From: Dama dama
Lineage: Eukaryota > Chordata > Mammalia > Artiodactyla > Cervidae
Direction of reading: 5' to 3'
NCBI RefSeq assembly: GCF_033118175.1
Contig: NC_083689.1
Span: forward strand, 26,084,501 to 26,148,500
Length of the DNA stretch: 64,000 nucleotides
Part shown: piece after piece, positions 45,881 to 56,360 of the stretch
Position numbering within the stretch: the first letter of the stretch is position 1
Layout of the letters: each line of letters opens with the position of its first letter
The notes under the pieces: generated by a model
What the model was told of the DNA's origin: nothing
Seen by the model: the letters and a program-made list of their open reading frames with translations, nothing else
Databases searched by the model: none
Position numbers and translations under genes: made by a program

Positions 45881-47773
45881 ATTTCCCATTTCATATTTTT
45901 TAGACCACCAGAATAATTTCTTATTTATGTACTTTTAAATTATTGAAATACTAAGTTAAATGTAAAATAATAGAATTCAGCTTTGGTTGGAAATACGTTT
46001 TCATTTTTGAAAATTAATGTGGCTCTTCTTTTAAACTATAGAATTAACCAGTCAGTTGACTACATAGGAACTTCTCTGTAAACTTAAGATTTGGCGACTA
46101 AACAACAACAACAAGTTGTTTTATTTCATATAAGATCAATACTTGGTTTCCAACTAAGCAAATGTCATCTAATGTGAATTTGTTTGTGTCATTCAGGCTT
46201 GCATGAATGAAGCATAGGTATATTATATTTAGCAGTACTAAAGTAGAATCCTGGATTTTTTAAATTGTTTATAGTGAAGTTAATTGTGTCTGGATAGAAA
46301 CTAACCCTTATACGACATCAACAAAATGCTATATGTGGAAGAGACTTGAGTCATAAAAATCCAGGTATGATGAGGTACTGCGTAGTTCTGTCTGCTCGTC
46401 TCTGTTCCTCCTCCATCTCAGGTACGACACCCTAACAAGTTCTTAACAGTGCTGTGTAGGGTCATCATACTTAGACCAGTGTGCGAGTTCTCTCGTTTCG
46501 TCAACTGTAGAAACTTTTCTTTCTTTCTGATGTTATGCAGTTAAATACGAGTATTAGCAAATGGGTCCAGATGGTAGAAACTCTGAAGCAGTGTGTGATT
46601 GTAATTCTCATTTTGCATAAAAAATTCTCAAAGGTTTTTAAGTGCTGATTCCCAGGTCATATGTCCAGATGTTCTGACAGTAGGTTCATTATGGTCTTGG
46701 AAATCTTTTTTTTTAGCAAGAAAGCATTGAATTATTATAACATATAGTTCACTACACTTGATAAAATGGTATTTCAGGTAAGTAGAACATTATCTTTGAT
46801 TTCCAGGGTATTACAGATTATTGCATTCAGCAGTGAATACTTACAAAGAATTGACCTTTCAAATAAAAAAAAATTTTTTTTAAAAAACATTAAAGAAAAT
46901 AACATTTTCTTAATTATAACCTTAATTATAGATTATATCACATTAAAATATATAACACATCAGTGACAGTCATGATAACTATTTGGTATGAGAACAGATA
47001 GAACTTTTGATAGCAAGCTATTGATACCTGGTTTTATAAAATTTAGGTACCAATTTATTTTTACTGCATTTTGCCTCCTGAGGATTCTTTTCTACTTTTA
47101 TATTAAAATGTATAAATGCTTTGATATTTAAACTTGTGTAGCTTGCTTAATAGAAGAAATACTATTTTTAGTCAAAATAAAATAGGTTAGATGCATTGTA
47201 ACAGAAATGAGCTTGTAAGAGAAAATTCTCATTTCTGTCATTATCCAGAAGCAATTTAGGTTGCCAAGAAAGATTGGTATAGTTGATCTTAAAAGAAAAA
47301 CAGACTACTTCATAATTAAAAAAATTATTCTACTCTTTCTAAACTGTTCTTAATTCCCAAACTTCTGGCCTGGAAAAAAAAATTTTGTTTTAACCAAATT
47401 CCAAGAATAGATGAGTTGCTTCTTTTAGTAACCTAGGTATATCAAAAGTGACTTTTTTCCCTTAAAAAATAACTTTGTGCCTTTATTAAAACAAAATTAA
47501 CACTACAGCACCAAGGAAGAAAAAATGTCAATGAATGTATAAAAACAAATATAAAAAATAATATGTATAATGAAATGGATTGCTATTTGAAGTTGCTCTT
47601 AAGAAAGATGACAGAATGTAAATGTACAGATTTTTGAACCCAAGGCAGGTAGTAAACAAGCAAAAGAGTAAAAGGAATCACATTATATTTATTCCCTGGC
47701 TTCCACTTGTAAAATGGGGGTCCTCATCACTTTATTGTTATCTTTAGAAGAATCTTTTAATTATTTTTAAGTG

Positions 47774-47904
47774 TGAAGTGAAGTGTTAGTCATTCAGTCG
47801 TGTCCGAGTCTATGTGACCCCAGGGACGGTAGTCCGTCAGGCTCCTCTGTCCATGGAATTCTCCAGGCAAGAGTACTGGAGTGGGTTGCCATTTCCTACT
47901 CCAG
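47774..47904 (-). mobile_element. BovA SINE, antisense, lacking the tRNA-like head
   Basis: GTGAAGTGTTAGTCATTCAG to GGGTTGCCATTTCCTACTCC. TTATTTTTAA on both sides is the probable target duplication. Confidence 0.9.
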
Positions 47905-47965
47905 TTATTTTTAAAAACTCCTCTGGAGTTTTTTTAAAAACATTATTTTTAAAAACTCCTCTAAT
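47905..47965. repeat. Small hairpin and direct repeat
   Basis: AAAAACTCC, then TCT, then GGAGTTTTT form a 9-base-stem palindrome near 47915-47935; TTATTTTTAAAAACTCCTCT occurs at 47905 and again about 38 bases later. Confidence 0.8.
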
Positions 47966-48824
47966 TTTTTATTTCCCGTGGTAGAATGACTTAGTGAAAT
48001 TTGTGCATGATCCTTATTTGCTATCTTAGTTATTAGGTCCTCTTCCTTATCAGTTGTTTTATTATATAATTGTATTGGTTAGTAATTGCATTGGGTCATC
48101 CTGTGAAACAGTGATTTTCTTCATATGGCAAGTCTGGAGAGAGGCCATCTAGGCACAATAATGTATGGGCTTCAAGATGGCCTCAGAGACTGAGGCTTGC
48201 TTATCTTTCTACTTAAACAGAACTAACAGGTATGTACTTGTTGCCTTGTTGTCCTCTTACAGCATCTCCATCTATAGTGATTTCTATTTATATTCCATTG
48301 ATCAAGACTGTGTTGGATGCATATAAATGGATAGTTCTCAAAGCTACCACTATAACCATTGGTTTAACTCTTTGAATATAGAGACCAACTCTAAACTTCC
48401 TATCTGCAAGGGAGGCTCTGAAATGCAATTTTTTTCAGTTGGGTACATTGCTTCCCTGAAATAAATTGGACTTCAGAAAATAAGGAATAAGATATTTGAT
48501 GGGTTGGTGGGTAACTAGTAGTATTTGCTGTAGTATCTAAATAGTAACCAAATGGACAAGTCAGTTTTTAGATTTTTTTGACTCCTATGAGGACAATTAA
48601 AGAATAATTAAAAGGAATAACTTTTAAAACAGAATTCTTTATAAACAAGACATTCTGATGTTTAAAGTAAGTGTTTTTTAAAGAATGTAAAATATGTCCA
48701 AATTACCCTTTTTGTGATTGCCTGTTTTTGTATGGTAGGAATGGTAAAATCTGTTCAGCATGTTCAGTGCATTCTACTTCCTGTTATCTGCCCTGGAGAA
48801 ACATTGCATATGCATAATATATGG

Positions 48825-49085
48825 TTAAAAATATTTATTTGAGCATTATTTGTAATAGCAAAAAACAGGAAGTGACTTGAATACCTGTCAGTAAGGGGAA
48901 CTGGCTTGATAAACTGGTATTTTCATATAGCAGGACACTACACAGCTCTTAAAAAGACTCTGTGTAACAATATGCTTAGATCTGTAAGACAGTGTAAAAT
49001 GAAGAAAATCAAGCTGCAGAACAGTATATACAATGTAAAATAACAAAAAAAACATTGTGTAGAATAACTGCAGTGAGAGCTGTGG
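48825..49085 (+). mobile_element. Old L1 3' region, sense
   Basis: TTATTTGTAATAGCAAAAAAC, CTTGAATACCTGTCAGTAAGG, GGACACTACACAGCTCTTAAAA, GCTGCAGAACAGTATATAC match decayed sense L1. Confidence 0.65.
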
Positions 49086-49087
49086 AA

Positions 49088-49276
49088 CTGTGTGTGTGTG
49101 CTCAGTCGTGGACTATAGCCTGACAGGCTTCTCTGTCCATGGTATTTTCCAGGCAAGAATACTGGAGTAGGTTGCCATTGTCGCCTCCAGGGATCTTCCT
49201 AACCCAGGGACTGAATCTGGATCTCCTGCGTCTCCTGCAGTAGAGGCAGATCCTTTTCCACTGAGCTATTGTGGAG
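49088..49276 (-). mobile_element. BovA SINE, antisense, next to exon 4
   Basis: GTGTGCTCAGTCGTGGACTATAGCC (internal deletion of the ACCCCATGG part) to CACTGAGCTATTGTGGAGAAG. It ends 77 bases before exon 4. Confidence 0.92.
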
Positions 49277-49353
49277 AAGTTTTTAATAAAAATTAGTATT
49301 CAAAATAGGTTTTAAATTCAGCGATTTTGTTAATGTTTATGCTTATTGTTTAG

Positions 49354-49454
49354 GGTTCTCGGTGCTCTTCTGATGCCAATATGCTTGGAGAGATGATGTT
49401 TGGCTCAGTAGCAATGAGCTACAAAGGATCCACCTTAAAAATTCATCAGATCCG
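49354..49454 (+). CDS. FNIP1: FNIP1 coding exon 4 (residues 119-152)
   Basis: 101 bases: [20 protein letters not shown] through GSTLKIHQI, then CG of a split Arg152 codon. The acceptor is TTATTGTTTAG; the donor is CG/GTGAGG at 49455. The block [20 protein letters not shown] is among the most conserved parts of FNIP1 and FNIP2 and belongs to the longin core of the DENN module that contacts folliculin. The exon is short, in phase 0 at the start and phase 2 at the end, so skipping would break the frame. A BovA SINE ends just upstream at 49276, leaving only 77 bases for branch point and pyrimidine tract. Confidence 0.97.
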
Positions 49455-49714
49455 GTGAGGGTTTTCTGATTTTTCTTAATGAATCCATTTAAAAATACTC
49501 AGTTTTTGTTAAAGATGGGGTAATTTCTTATAGCCTCCACTCAGAGCATGCCAGATAGTCAGTTTATGATGATTTATGGGTTTAATGCTACTTCCTGGCT
49601 GTTGTAACTATGCTATAACATCTCTGTGACTTAAACATTTTTATTTATAATAAATTGAAAAGATCCTTGTGTTTCAGTTTTGATTTCTGTCTCTCCGTTT
49701 CTTTTTCTTCATAG
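49455..49714 (+). other. FNIP1: FNIP1 intron 4 (short, 260 bases)
   Basis: The shortest intron in the window. No repeat is recognisable in it. It ends in a strong pyrimidine tract (CTCTCCGTTTCTTTTTCTTC) before ATAG, a good U2-type acceptor. Confidence 0.9.
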
Positions 49715-49789
49715 TTCCCCTCCACAGCTCATGCTCAGCAAAGTTTTTACTGCACGGACTGGCAGCAGCATCTGTGGAAGTCTCAATAC
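49715..49789 (+). CDS. FNIP1: FNIP1 coding exon 5 (residues 152-177)
   Basis: 75 bases. The first T completes CGT (Arg152); 24 codons follow, [20 protein letters not shown] then GSLN; AC starts the split Thr177 codon. The donor AC/GTAAGT at 49790 matches consensus closely. The [11 protein letters not shown] segment is shared with FNIP2 and ends the first folded block of the longin domain; the residues after it lead into a long serine-rich loop. Length is divisible by three with phase 2/2, so skipping would remove 25 residues in frame, though loss of this conserved strand would probably damage folding. Confidence 0.97.
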
Positions 49790-49984
49790 GTAAGTAGTTA
49801 CGGGTGAGAGGAGAAAGGAATTGTTTAAGGTCTGCGAAGTATGAAAGTTAGTAAGCTGCTTTTAGGACTGCAGTGTAAATTCAGATTTTCTTCTATCCCT
49901 TAGGTTTGAAAGTTAATGGAAGCCAGATTTTCCCTCCTAGCTCTATTGAAATATACCATGATTTGATATATGTTGCAAAATGAT

Positions 49985-50245
49985 TACTCCCATAGCCTTA
50001 GCTAACACTGCCATCATCACATAATTGCCTTTTTTTTTTTTTTTTTTGTGGTGAGAATTTTTGAAGATTTACTCTGTTAGCAACTTTCCAGTATTGATAA
50101 TGCAGTATTATTAGTTAGTGGTACATTAGACACTCAGAACTTGTTAATTTTATAACTGAAAGTTTGTACCCTTTGACCATTATGTTCCCTTTTCCTCTCC
50201 TCCCAGTTCTTGGTAACCATCACTTTGCTCTCTGTGTTTGGATTT
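49985..50245 (-). mobile_element. Old L1 3' UTR, antisense
   Basis: CTGAAAGTTTGTACCCTTTGACC and TCTTGGTAACCATCACTTTG are typical antisense L1M text; contains a T run at 50030-50047. Confidence 0.55.
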
Positions 50246-50274
50246 TTATTTTTAAATTAAAACAAGTTTTTAAA

Positions 50275-50330
50275 ATTTGTATTTATTTTAATCTTTTGGT
50301 TGTGCCTCATAGCTCCCAGTATGTTAGCTC
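50275..50330 (-). mobile_element. CHR-type SINE scrap, antisense
   Basis: TTTATTTTAATCTTTTGGTTGTG then CTCATAGCTCCCAG resembles the antisense start of a CHR SINE. Confidence 0.35.
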
Positions 50331-50408
50331 CACATTCTGAAGGACCAACTATGTTGTTGCAAATGGTAGGCTTTCCTCTTTTTCTCATGACTGAATACTA
50401 CTGCAGTG

Positions 50409-50411
<3 letters not shown>

Positions 50412-50444
<33 letters not shown>
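50412..50444. repeat. (AC)n microsatellite
   Basis: About 16 uninterrupted AC dinucleotides in intron 5. Confidence 0.98.
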
Positions 50445-50447
<3 letters not shown>

Positions 50448-50489
50448 CAGTCTTTTCTATCCATTCATCTGTTGACAAACACTTGGGTG

Positions 50490-50567
50490 TAACTATTCCA
50501 ATAAAATTTTATTTGTAGAAACAGGCAGCAGGCTTAATTTAACCCTCAGGCTGTACCCAACCCCTGA
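50490..50567 (+). mobile_element. hAT-Charlie-like DNA transposon end
   Basis: CCAATAAAATTTTATTTGTAG, AACAGGCAGCAGGCTTAATTT and CTGTACCCAACCCCTG resemble the 3' end of a common mammalian hAT MITE. Confidence 0.5.
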
Positions 50568-50707
50568 TTTAAATGACTAGTTTATAGTAGTGAAAGGGAA
50601 ACTTAAATATAATGTTTTACACTTAAAATTTTATTGAGGTGTACAAAGAATTGCCATTAAGAACATAAAATAGGTTTGGTATTCATTTTTTTCCTCCTTC
50701 ACCCTAG

Positions 50708-50799
50708 GCTTCAAGACAGTCTTGAATTCATTAATCAGGACAACAGTACATTAAAGGCTGATAATAACACAGTCATTAATGGACTACTTGGAAATATAG
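50708..50799 (+). CDS. FNIP1: FNIP1 coding exon 6 (residues 177-208)
   Basis: 92 bases. The first G completes ACG (Thr177); 30 codons follow, LQDSLEFINQDNSTLKADNN then TVINGLLGNI; the last G opens the split Gly208 codon. The acceptor is CACCCTAG; the donor is TAG/GTAAAA at 50800, acceptable but not ideal. The segment is Asn/Asp rich and probably flexible, part of the large loop inside the longin domain. Exon 6 ends in phase 1, the same phase as the ends of exons 7 and 8, so exon 6 can join in frame to exon 7, 8 or 9. Confidence 0.97.
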
Positions 50800-51280
50800 G
50801 TAAAATGGTTTTGTATGTTTTAAAAATGTTCTTACTAACGTAGATCTGCTAGAACACCAAAGGATTTCAAATACTAGAAGTGGAAAAGGGACTTAAATTG
50901 CAAGTATTTATAATATTTGTATTATTTGAAAAATATAATTTTCTTATATTTGAACATAGAATTTATTTTGTATCTGAAAAAAGGGGACTGCTGAAGAAAT
51001 ATCTGATTTGTCTTTAGTTTTTAATTTTGATGCCTCTTTGAAAAGTACTTTTGTTGGTGTAAAAAGCCCTTACTAGTTCTCTTGAATAGTTCAGCTGAGG
51101 GAGACAGGGATTATACTTTCTCCCTTTCTGTTTCCACAACCATATAAAATAATTTTAAAATGGTGCTTGTTTTTGTGACTTGTAATTCAGATGAGCAGAT
51201 ATTCAAAATTGATGTTTCTTAAGAGATTTATTATAATAGTAACTCACTTGGCAATTTGGTTAGTTTGTTTTTATTATTTG

Positions 51281-51488
51281 AAAGTGAAACTTGCTGAGTC
51301 GTGTCTGACTCTTTACCACCCCGTGGACTGTAGCCTGCCAGGCTCCTCTCTCCATGGGATTCATCAGGCAAGGATACTGGAGTGGGTTGCCATGTCCTCC
51401 TCCAGGGGATCTTCCCAACCCAGGTCTCCAACCCAGGTCTCCCACATTACAGGCAGATTCTTTACCAACTGAACCACCAGGAAAGCCC
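51281..51488 (-). mobile_element. BovA / Bov-tA SINE, antisense
   Basis: AAAGTGAAACTTGCTGAGTC to CAACTGAACCACCAGGAAAGCCC. AACCCAGGTCTCC is locally duplicated at 51418-51441. Confidence 0.93.
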
Positions 51489-51607
51489 AGGAATACTGGA
51501 GTGGGTAGCCTGTCATTTCTCCAGGGGATCTTCCTGACCCAGGAATTGAACTGGGGTCTCCTACATTGCAGGTGGATTCCTTACCAACTGAGCTACTGGG
51601 GAAGCCC
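51489..51607 (-). mobile_element. Partial second BovA copy, antisense, joined to the first
   Basis: GGAATACTGGAGTGGGTAGC to CTGAGCTACTGGGGAAGCCC. It represents only the head half of the SINE, so the pair is a partial tandem duplication or an adjacent truncated insertion. Confidence 0.9.
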
Positions 51608-52319
51608 TTTGTTATTTAAGTTCAGCATTTTAAAGTGACAAACTGTTTCTAAAATTTCTGGTCCTTTGTTGTATCTTAGGAAGATCAGCTAAATTACTTC
51701 TGACCATATTTCCAGTGCATAAACAGCTATAGTGTGTCAGAGTAGACAGCAGCTAGCATAGGCTGAATATTTTCCTCATTCCCTGTTTAGTAAAAACTTT
51801 CATTTGTAATTTCAATCAATAGATATAAGTTATACGTATTAGTTGAAAAGTTTTTTTCTCCCAACTCTAACATTATAGCATTATATATTTTTAATAATTC
51901 ATGTTCATTCAAATAGCAACCATTTATTAACTACCTACCGTGGGCTAGTTACAATGTCTGACATGTGATTTAGAAAGCATGCATTTTAAAGAAAAATAGA
52001 AGTTCTACTGTTTCTTAACTCGATTATTTCATTCATTTTAATAAAGTAAAAATATGACAGAAGTGTTTTTTTTAAATAATTTGACACTTTTCAAAGTTAA
52101 AGGGGCTTATTAAAAGCTGTTTAATAATACAAATTCATTATCATGTATAAAGGTAAAGTACACCATAGATACTAGATATACTTAGCTTTTCTGTTTTAAT
52201 ATGGAATACAAAAGTAGTACATTTAACAAAGCATAGACTTTTTCATGAACAGCTTTTTCTTGTACATTCTTAATTATGAATCAAGGATATTTAATATCAT
52301 TTCTTATTTTCTTTAAATT

Positions 52320-52860
52320 TTCAATTAATCAACAAATACTTATCAAGCACTTACTATATGCCAGGCACTCTGCTAGGCCATGAGAAAGCAGTGGTGAACA
52401 CAGTTCCTGCCTGAGTGGATTTATAGTTAGTGAAATTGTATACTGTGATACAGTATTCAATTATAGTATACTGTAGTTAATTCTTGGGTAAGACTAAGAG
52501 CATGATGTGTTAGAAATGAGCAGGAACACCATGCTCAGTTTTAGAGAGTCAGAAAAAGCTTTCTTAAGGAAGTGAGCTTAAACTTGAAGAATTTGCCTGA
52601 CAGTAGGGAGAAGAAATGTCCTAGGAAAAAGCAATAGCATGTTCATAGATGTAAGTGCAACAGATACATTGAGTGTAGAAAGAATGTGAATAAATCAATG
52701 TGGGTGGAGCACAGTGTGAATATGAGTTAAAGGAAGTGAAAAGAAGTAAAGAAATGAGCAAGAGTCAGATCATGATGGAGATTGTGGGCTGCCACACTGA
52801 GAAATTTCAAGTTGTTCTTTGAGCAGTTGGGTGCCAGACAGAATGTGTTAGTTTGGGTCT
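52320..52860 (-). mobile_element. L2 LINE 3' portion, antisense
   Basis: CAACAAATACTTATCAAGCAC, TTACTATATGCCAGGCACTC, AGTTCCTGCCTGAGTGG, then an ORF2-tail-like block (AAGTCAGATCATGATGGAG). Confidence 0.65.
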
Positions 52861-53299
52861 TCCACATGATTTTTAACAGGTTCCAAGACAAGATTAAACA
52901 TGCACAGATTTTAGTATTAATAAATAATAATATTTATTATTATTTAGTGAGAGAAATGAAGAGGAAGCTGGGAAGGGTTCAGAGAACCCTCAGATGATGG
53001 TATAAGTTTGACCTTGATTGAAAGAGAGGAATAAAAGCTTGAGTGGACATGTTTCAGCATGCCACACTAGTCCAGGGAAGGTTTGATAAGGCTGTGGACA
53101 AGTCTTTGAGTTATACTTGGTTGTCAGAAGTGACCCATGTCTTGCTAAAATGGGTTTTACCTTATCATACCTGCTGTGTTCAGTCATCGACTAGGAGCAC
53201 GCTGTGGGGTATGTGACCTTGCCCAAATTTGGCAATGGATTTAAAAACACAGCAGCTGGGGTGCTTGGCCAATTTCCATTCTTATAGCTGGAGAGCTTT

Positions 53300-53900
53300 G
53301 TGGTGCATTCTCAAGGCCACCACAGGGGAGTTTTCAGAATATAGAAACATGATCAGATCAGATTTGTATCTGCAAAAGAATATTCTAATTACTTTGGAAA
53401 ATGACTCAGATGAGTCAGTGGGTTTGAGAAAGGACCCATGTTAGAAGACTGCTTATAATAGTCCAAGTGACACATAATGGGGACCTAGAATAAGATTGTG
53501 TCAGTGAGGATAAAGAGTTGTTGAGAAGTTTGTTGGGAAAAGTACACCAGTAATAACATGTAACCCCATGAAAGGGTTGCAGGGTCCCTGTAGAGGGTCC
53601 TTGGACCACATTTTCAGAACTGTTGAACTACAGGATTAGATATATGGGGAGAAGGGAGAAGAGTTCTGACGGTATTTAAATGTTGATGGAAAAGGAGGTT
53701 TATAAGGAGAATGAGGTTGGAAATAGAGGTGATACTGGTAAAGAGAGGTTTTTGAAAGGTCTAGCTGATGTAGAAGAATAAGCTTTGAAAGGGAGGGAGA
53801 GAGGGACATCTCAGGATTTTTCACTAAGGCCTCACAAAAAGAAAGGCTTGAATAGTGTTACCTGTTATCGCTGCTCAGGCAGGAAGGAGGCAGGGATGAG
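53300..53900 (-). mobile_element. L2 LINE ORF2 portion, antisense
   Basis: ATGATCAGATCAGATTTGTATC and GCTTATAATAGTCCAAGTG correspond to the antisense L2 C-terminal SDHVTPLL and LDYCNS regions. Probably the same L2 as 52320-52860, separated by an unassigned insertion. Confidence 0.5.
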
Positions 53901-55022
53901 TAAGAATTAAGTTTGGAGATAGCAGTGTAGGAAAAGGAAAGTTCCCATATCTTGATTCTTCCTGTGTACGTGCATATACATATGCATACTGTAGGAGACA
54001 AAGTCATATACTCAGAATAAGGAAGAGTAAGGAATGAGATTAAAGAGAGCAGGTAAGTTTTTTGAGGTAAATAGGAAAAGTTGAAGAAAGAACTGAACAA
54101 TGAAACATGGAAGGATTGCTGCACATTCACTGTAATTATAGAAACTCTTGTTACAGAAAAATGCGTATTAAGAATTTAAAAGTATCTTTGTCACTTTTTA
54201 AAACAGTAAAGCTGTCAGTTTTGTGCTAGATCAACCTCCTAGATGGCTCTTTAGGCCATCTGGATTAAACCTAACTAAAAAGTAACTCAGGTGCTTGCTT
54301 CCAGGCTGTAATGTTAAGCTTTCTTGGTCTTCAGACTCTTAGCTTCTCTTGGTCAAGTGTGTGGCAGCTACTACCTTGAGCAGCTGGGAGTCTGGCCCTG
54401 ACAGCCTGCATTGGCTTTCCTGCTTCCATAGTGGCTGACCTCTGCTCTAGGAACTCTGGTTTCTCCCATTAATTTATAATTTATCACTAGTTTAGAAAAA
54501 TCAGATTCATACTTAATTGTCAGTAGACTCCTTTTCTTTATTTGCTCTTTGTTTTATGTTGTGTTCAGTTTTTTCAGCCAAGCGCTTAGGTGGTTTTCTT
54601 AATTTTAGCTACACAATACTGTAATATTAAAATTGACTTTTTAAAGGATAAATACATTTGGCAAATATCAAATTATGTATATAACATCACTGTGCTTTTT
54701 TAATCTTTAAAAATTTTGTTTTAGATGAGAAGGGATTGGACCTTTAAAATAATTTTTACCTTATATAGTGGAAGTTTATTTTATTACTATGTGTGGACTT
54801 AATAGGCATGAAATTTTTATGGTGTCATAAGCCATGGCCAGAGGGAAACCATCCTGTTTCAAAAATAGGAAGTCAGCTTGAATTATTCTTACTTAGTTTA
54901 AAGGTTTCCATTCATATCTGTTGGTCTGCTCTTGTGCTGCCTTAGCTTACCTTTTATTCCTGACGCATTGTGGCTTCTCTAACAGCCCTCTTTCATATGT
55001 ATTTTACGTTTTTGCCATGTAG

Positions 55023-55106
55023 GTCTTTCACAGTTCTGCAGCCCCAGGCGGGCATTCTCTGAACAGGGTCCGCTCCGCCTGATCAGGAGCGCCTCTTTCT
55101 TTGCAG
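55023..55106 (+). CDS. FNIP1: FNIP1 coding exon 7, 84-base symmetric cassette (residues 208-236)
   Basis: 84 bases. GT completes Gly208, then 27 codons LSQFCSPRRAFSEQ-GPLRLIRSASFFA, and a final G starts Val236. The acceptor is GCCATGTAG; the donor is GCAG/GTTTGC, clearly poorer than the GTAAGT/GTGAGG donors of the other exons. Phase 1/1 and 84 bases mean skipping removes 28 residues without a frameshift; human FNIP1 isoforms of 1166 and 1138 residues, as I recall, differ by this length. In human numbering the serines of RAFSEQ and IRSASF fall at 220, 230 and 232, positions reported as AMPK-dependent phosphorylation sites that control the FLCN-FNIP1 complex and TFEB. FNIP2, from memory, lacks a clear counterpart. 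Exon calling is firm; regulated skipping in this species is inference. Confidence 0.97.
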
Positions 55107-55112
55107 GTTTGC
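55104..55112 (+). promoter_or_regulatory. FNIP1: Weak 5' splice site of FNIP1 exon 7
   Basis: CAG/GTTTGC. Positions +3 to +5 are TTG rather than the usual AAG or GAG, giving reduced pairing to U1 snRNA. All other donors in the window have a purine at +3 and A at +4. This fits an alternatively used exon. Confidence 0.7.
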
Positions 55113-56288
55113 CATGTGCTGTGTGGGTAGACTAGTTGGTGTGCCCCAGCGGCTAGAATTCATAGTTACGCCGTGGAAACAAGAGAGTAGAGAAATGCAT
55201 TTGGGGAAGGTGTGCAGTTAAGAAAGTGTTGCTTAGGAAGTTTCAGAACTCGATATCTTTCTACTGAATGTGTTACTAAGGTTTCCAGAAGCTGAGTTAT
55301 CAGTAGAAACGACGTTTCATGAAGTTTCAGTGTGTCATTTCTTGCCTCATTATGTAATAATGATTTTAACTTTAGAATCCTAAACCAAAATACAGTATGA
55401 ACATTATTTCTTAAAATACCAGTTGAATTTCTAATGGTACTATCTTGTTTCCATGGCTGAGTAGCTTTTGTATCATATAGTTCATCAATCACAGAAAATA
55501 CTCTTACTGTTGTTGTGCAATTTCTGATCTACACTATTCCATAAGAATGATTTCTCTTGGAGCTAAGATTTAGGTGAACAAGCACTGTTATATTCTATAA
55601 AAGGCATCTCTGACTATATTTCTTTATATTGATATCACTAAATAGATGATTGTAGACTGTGTTCATGCTTTCTGTATCCAGGAAGTTGTATCCAACTTCT
55701 TGTTTTAATTAGTATATATTTTCCTTAGAAATATAAGTAATGTATATATATATTATAGAAAATTTGGAAAATACAAGAAATAGGCAAAAAATATGTATTA
55801 GCCATCTTGTCAACCGGAAATAACTCCTTAGTTTTTGTTTGTTTTAAAAAGAAATTGGGATTATACTGTTCAGTTTTCTTAATTTTTATTGTAGAATTTT
55901 AAAACATACATTTATATAGACAGAACAGTAGGTTAACCATCATATGCCAATCACTTAGCCTCAGCAACCATTGTTCTTACTGGTCAGTAGCTTGCCTTTT
56001 TATCATTTAGTAGTATATTGTGAATATATTCATGTCATTGAATGTGCTTCTAAAATGCTTATTTTACTCACCCTTTGCTTCTTTATATTTTATGTCACAG
56101 ATTGTTTTCACATAGATCTCAAAGCTTGTTCAACTGAATAATAGCTCTTGGTGTTGGGTTTGTGCCATGCTGTTGAAAAAAATAAAGGAATGCAATGAGA
56201 TGAGCATGATTTAGTTTGCTATTTTAAAAGGAACATCAACCTGAACAGCACTATGTTTTATAAGTCACAGTTTTGTCTTGATTCACAG
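55107..56288 (+). other. FNIP1: FNIP1 intron 7
   Basis: 1.2 kb between two phase-symmetric exons. About 55855-56130 resembles a very old antisense L1 or similar LINE; the rest (55107-55854, 56131-56288) has no gene or nameable repeat. No ruminant SINE has landed here, unlike every neighbouring intron over 2 kb. Confidence 0.75.
55855..56130 (-). mobile_element. Possible very old L1-like fragment, antisense
   Basis: TTATATAGACAGAACAGTAGG, CATCATATGCCAATCACTTAGC and TATATTCATGTCATTG have an L1-3'-UTR-like order but are strongly diverged. Confidence 0.35.
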
Positions 56289-56360
56289 TTCACAGCAACC
56301 CAATGGACATGCCTGGAAGAGAACTGAATGAGGACAGAGACAGTGGCATAGCACGCTCTG
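56289..56360 (+). CDS. FNIP1: FNIP1 coding exon 8 (residues 236-260)
   Basis: 72 bases. TT completes Val236, then 23 codons HSNPMDMPGRELNEDRDSGIARS, and a final G begins Ala260. The acceptor is ATTCACAG; the donor is CTG/GTAATG at 56361. NEDRDSGIARSAS, completed in the next exon, is conserved between FNIP1 and FNIP2. Length divisible by three and phase 1/1 make it a second symmetric exon after exon 7. The sequence is acidic, then basic and serine-rich, consistent with a phosphorylated flexible loop. Confidence 0.97.

Larger units (their letters stand above)
45647..49353 (+). other. FNIP1: FNIP1 intron 3
   Basis: 3.7 kb. Contains an L2 3'-end relic (45661-45880), a truncated BovA (47774-47904) next to a small hairpin and short direct repeat (47905-47965), a sense L1 relic (48825-49085) and a BovA copy only 77 bases before exon 4 (49088-49276). 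45881-47773 and 47966-48824 are AT-rich with no gene or repeat that I can name. A short (AAC)n-like BovA/BovB tail remnant is seen near 46094-46115. Confidence 0.85.
49790..50707 (+). other. FNIP1: FNIP1 intron 5
   Basis: 918 bases. Holds an old antisense L1 relic (about 49985-50245) with a long T tract at 50030-50047, a probable CHR SINE scrap (about 50275-50330), a (CA)n microsatellite (50412-50444) and the end of a hAT-Charlie-like DNA transposon (about 50490-50567). Confidence 0.8.
50800..55022 (+). other. FNIP1: FNIP1 intron 6
   Basis: 4.2 kb. Contains a BovA copy with an attached partial copy (51281-51607) and antisense L2 relics (52320-52860 and about 53300-53900), with an unassigned block between them at 52861-53299. 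No gene or nameable repeat in 50800-51280, 51608-52319 or 53901-55022. Confidence 0.82.
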
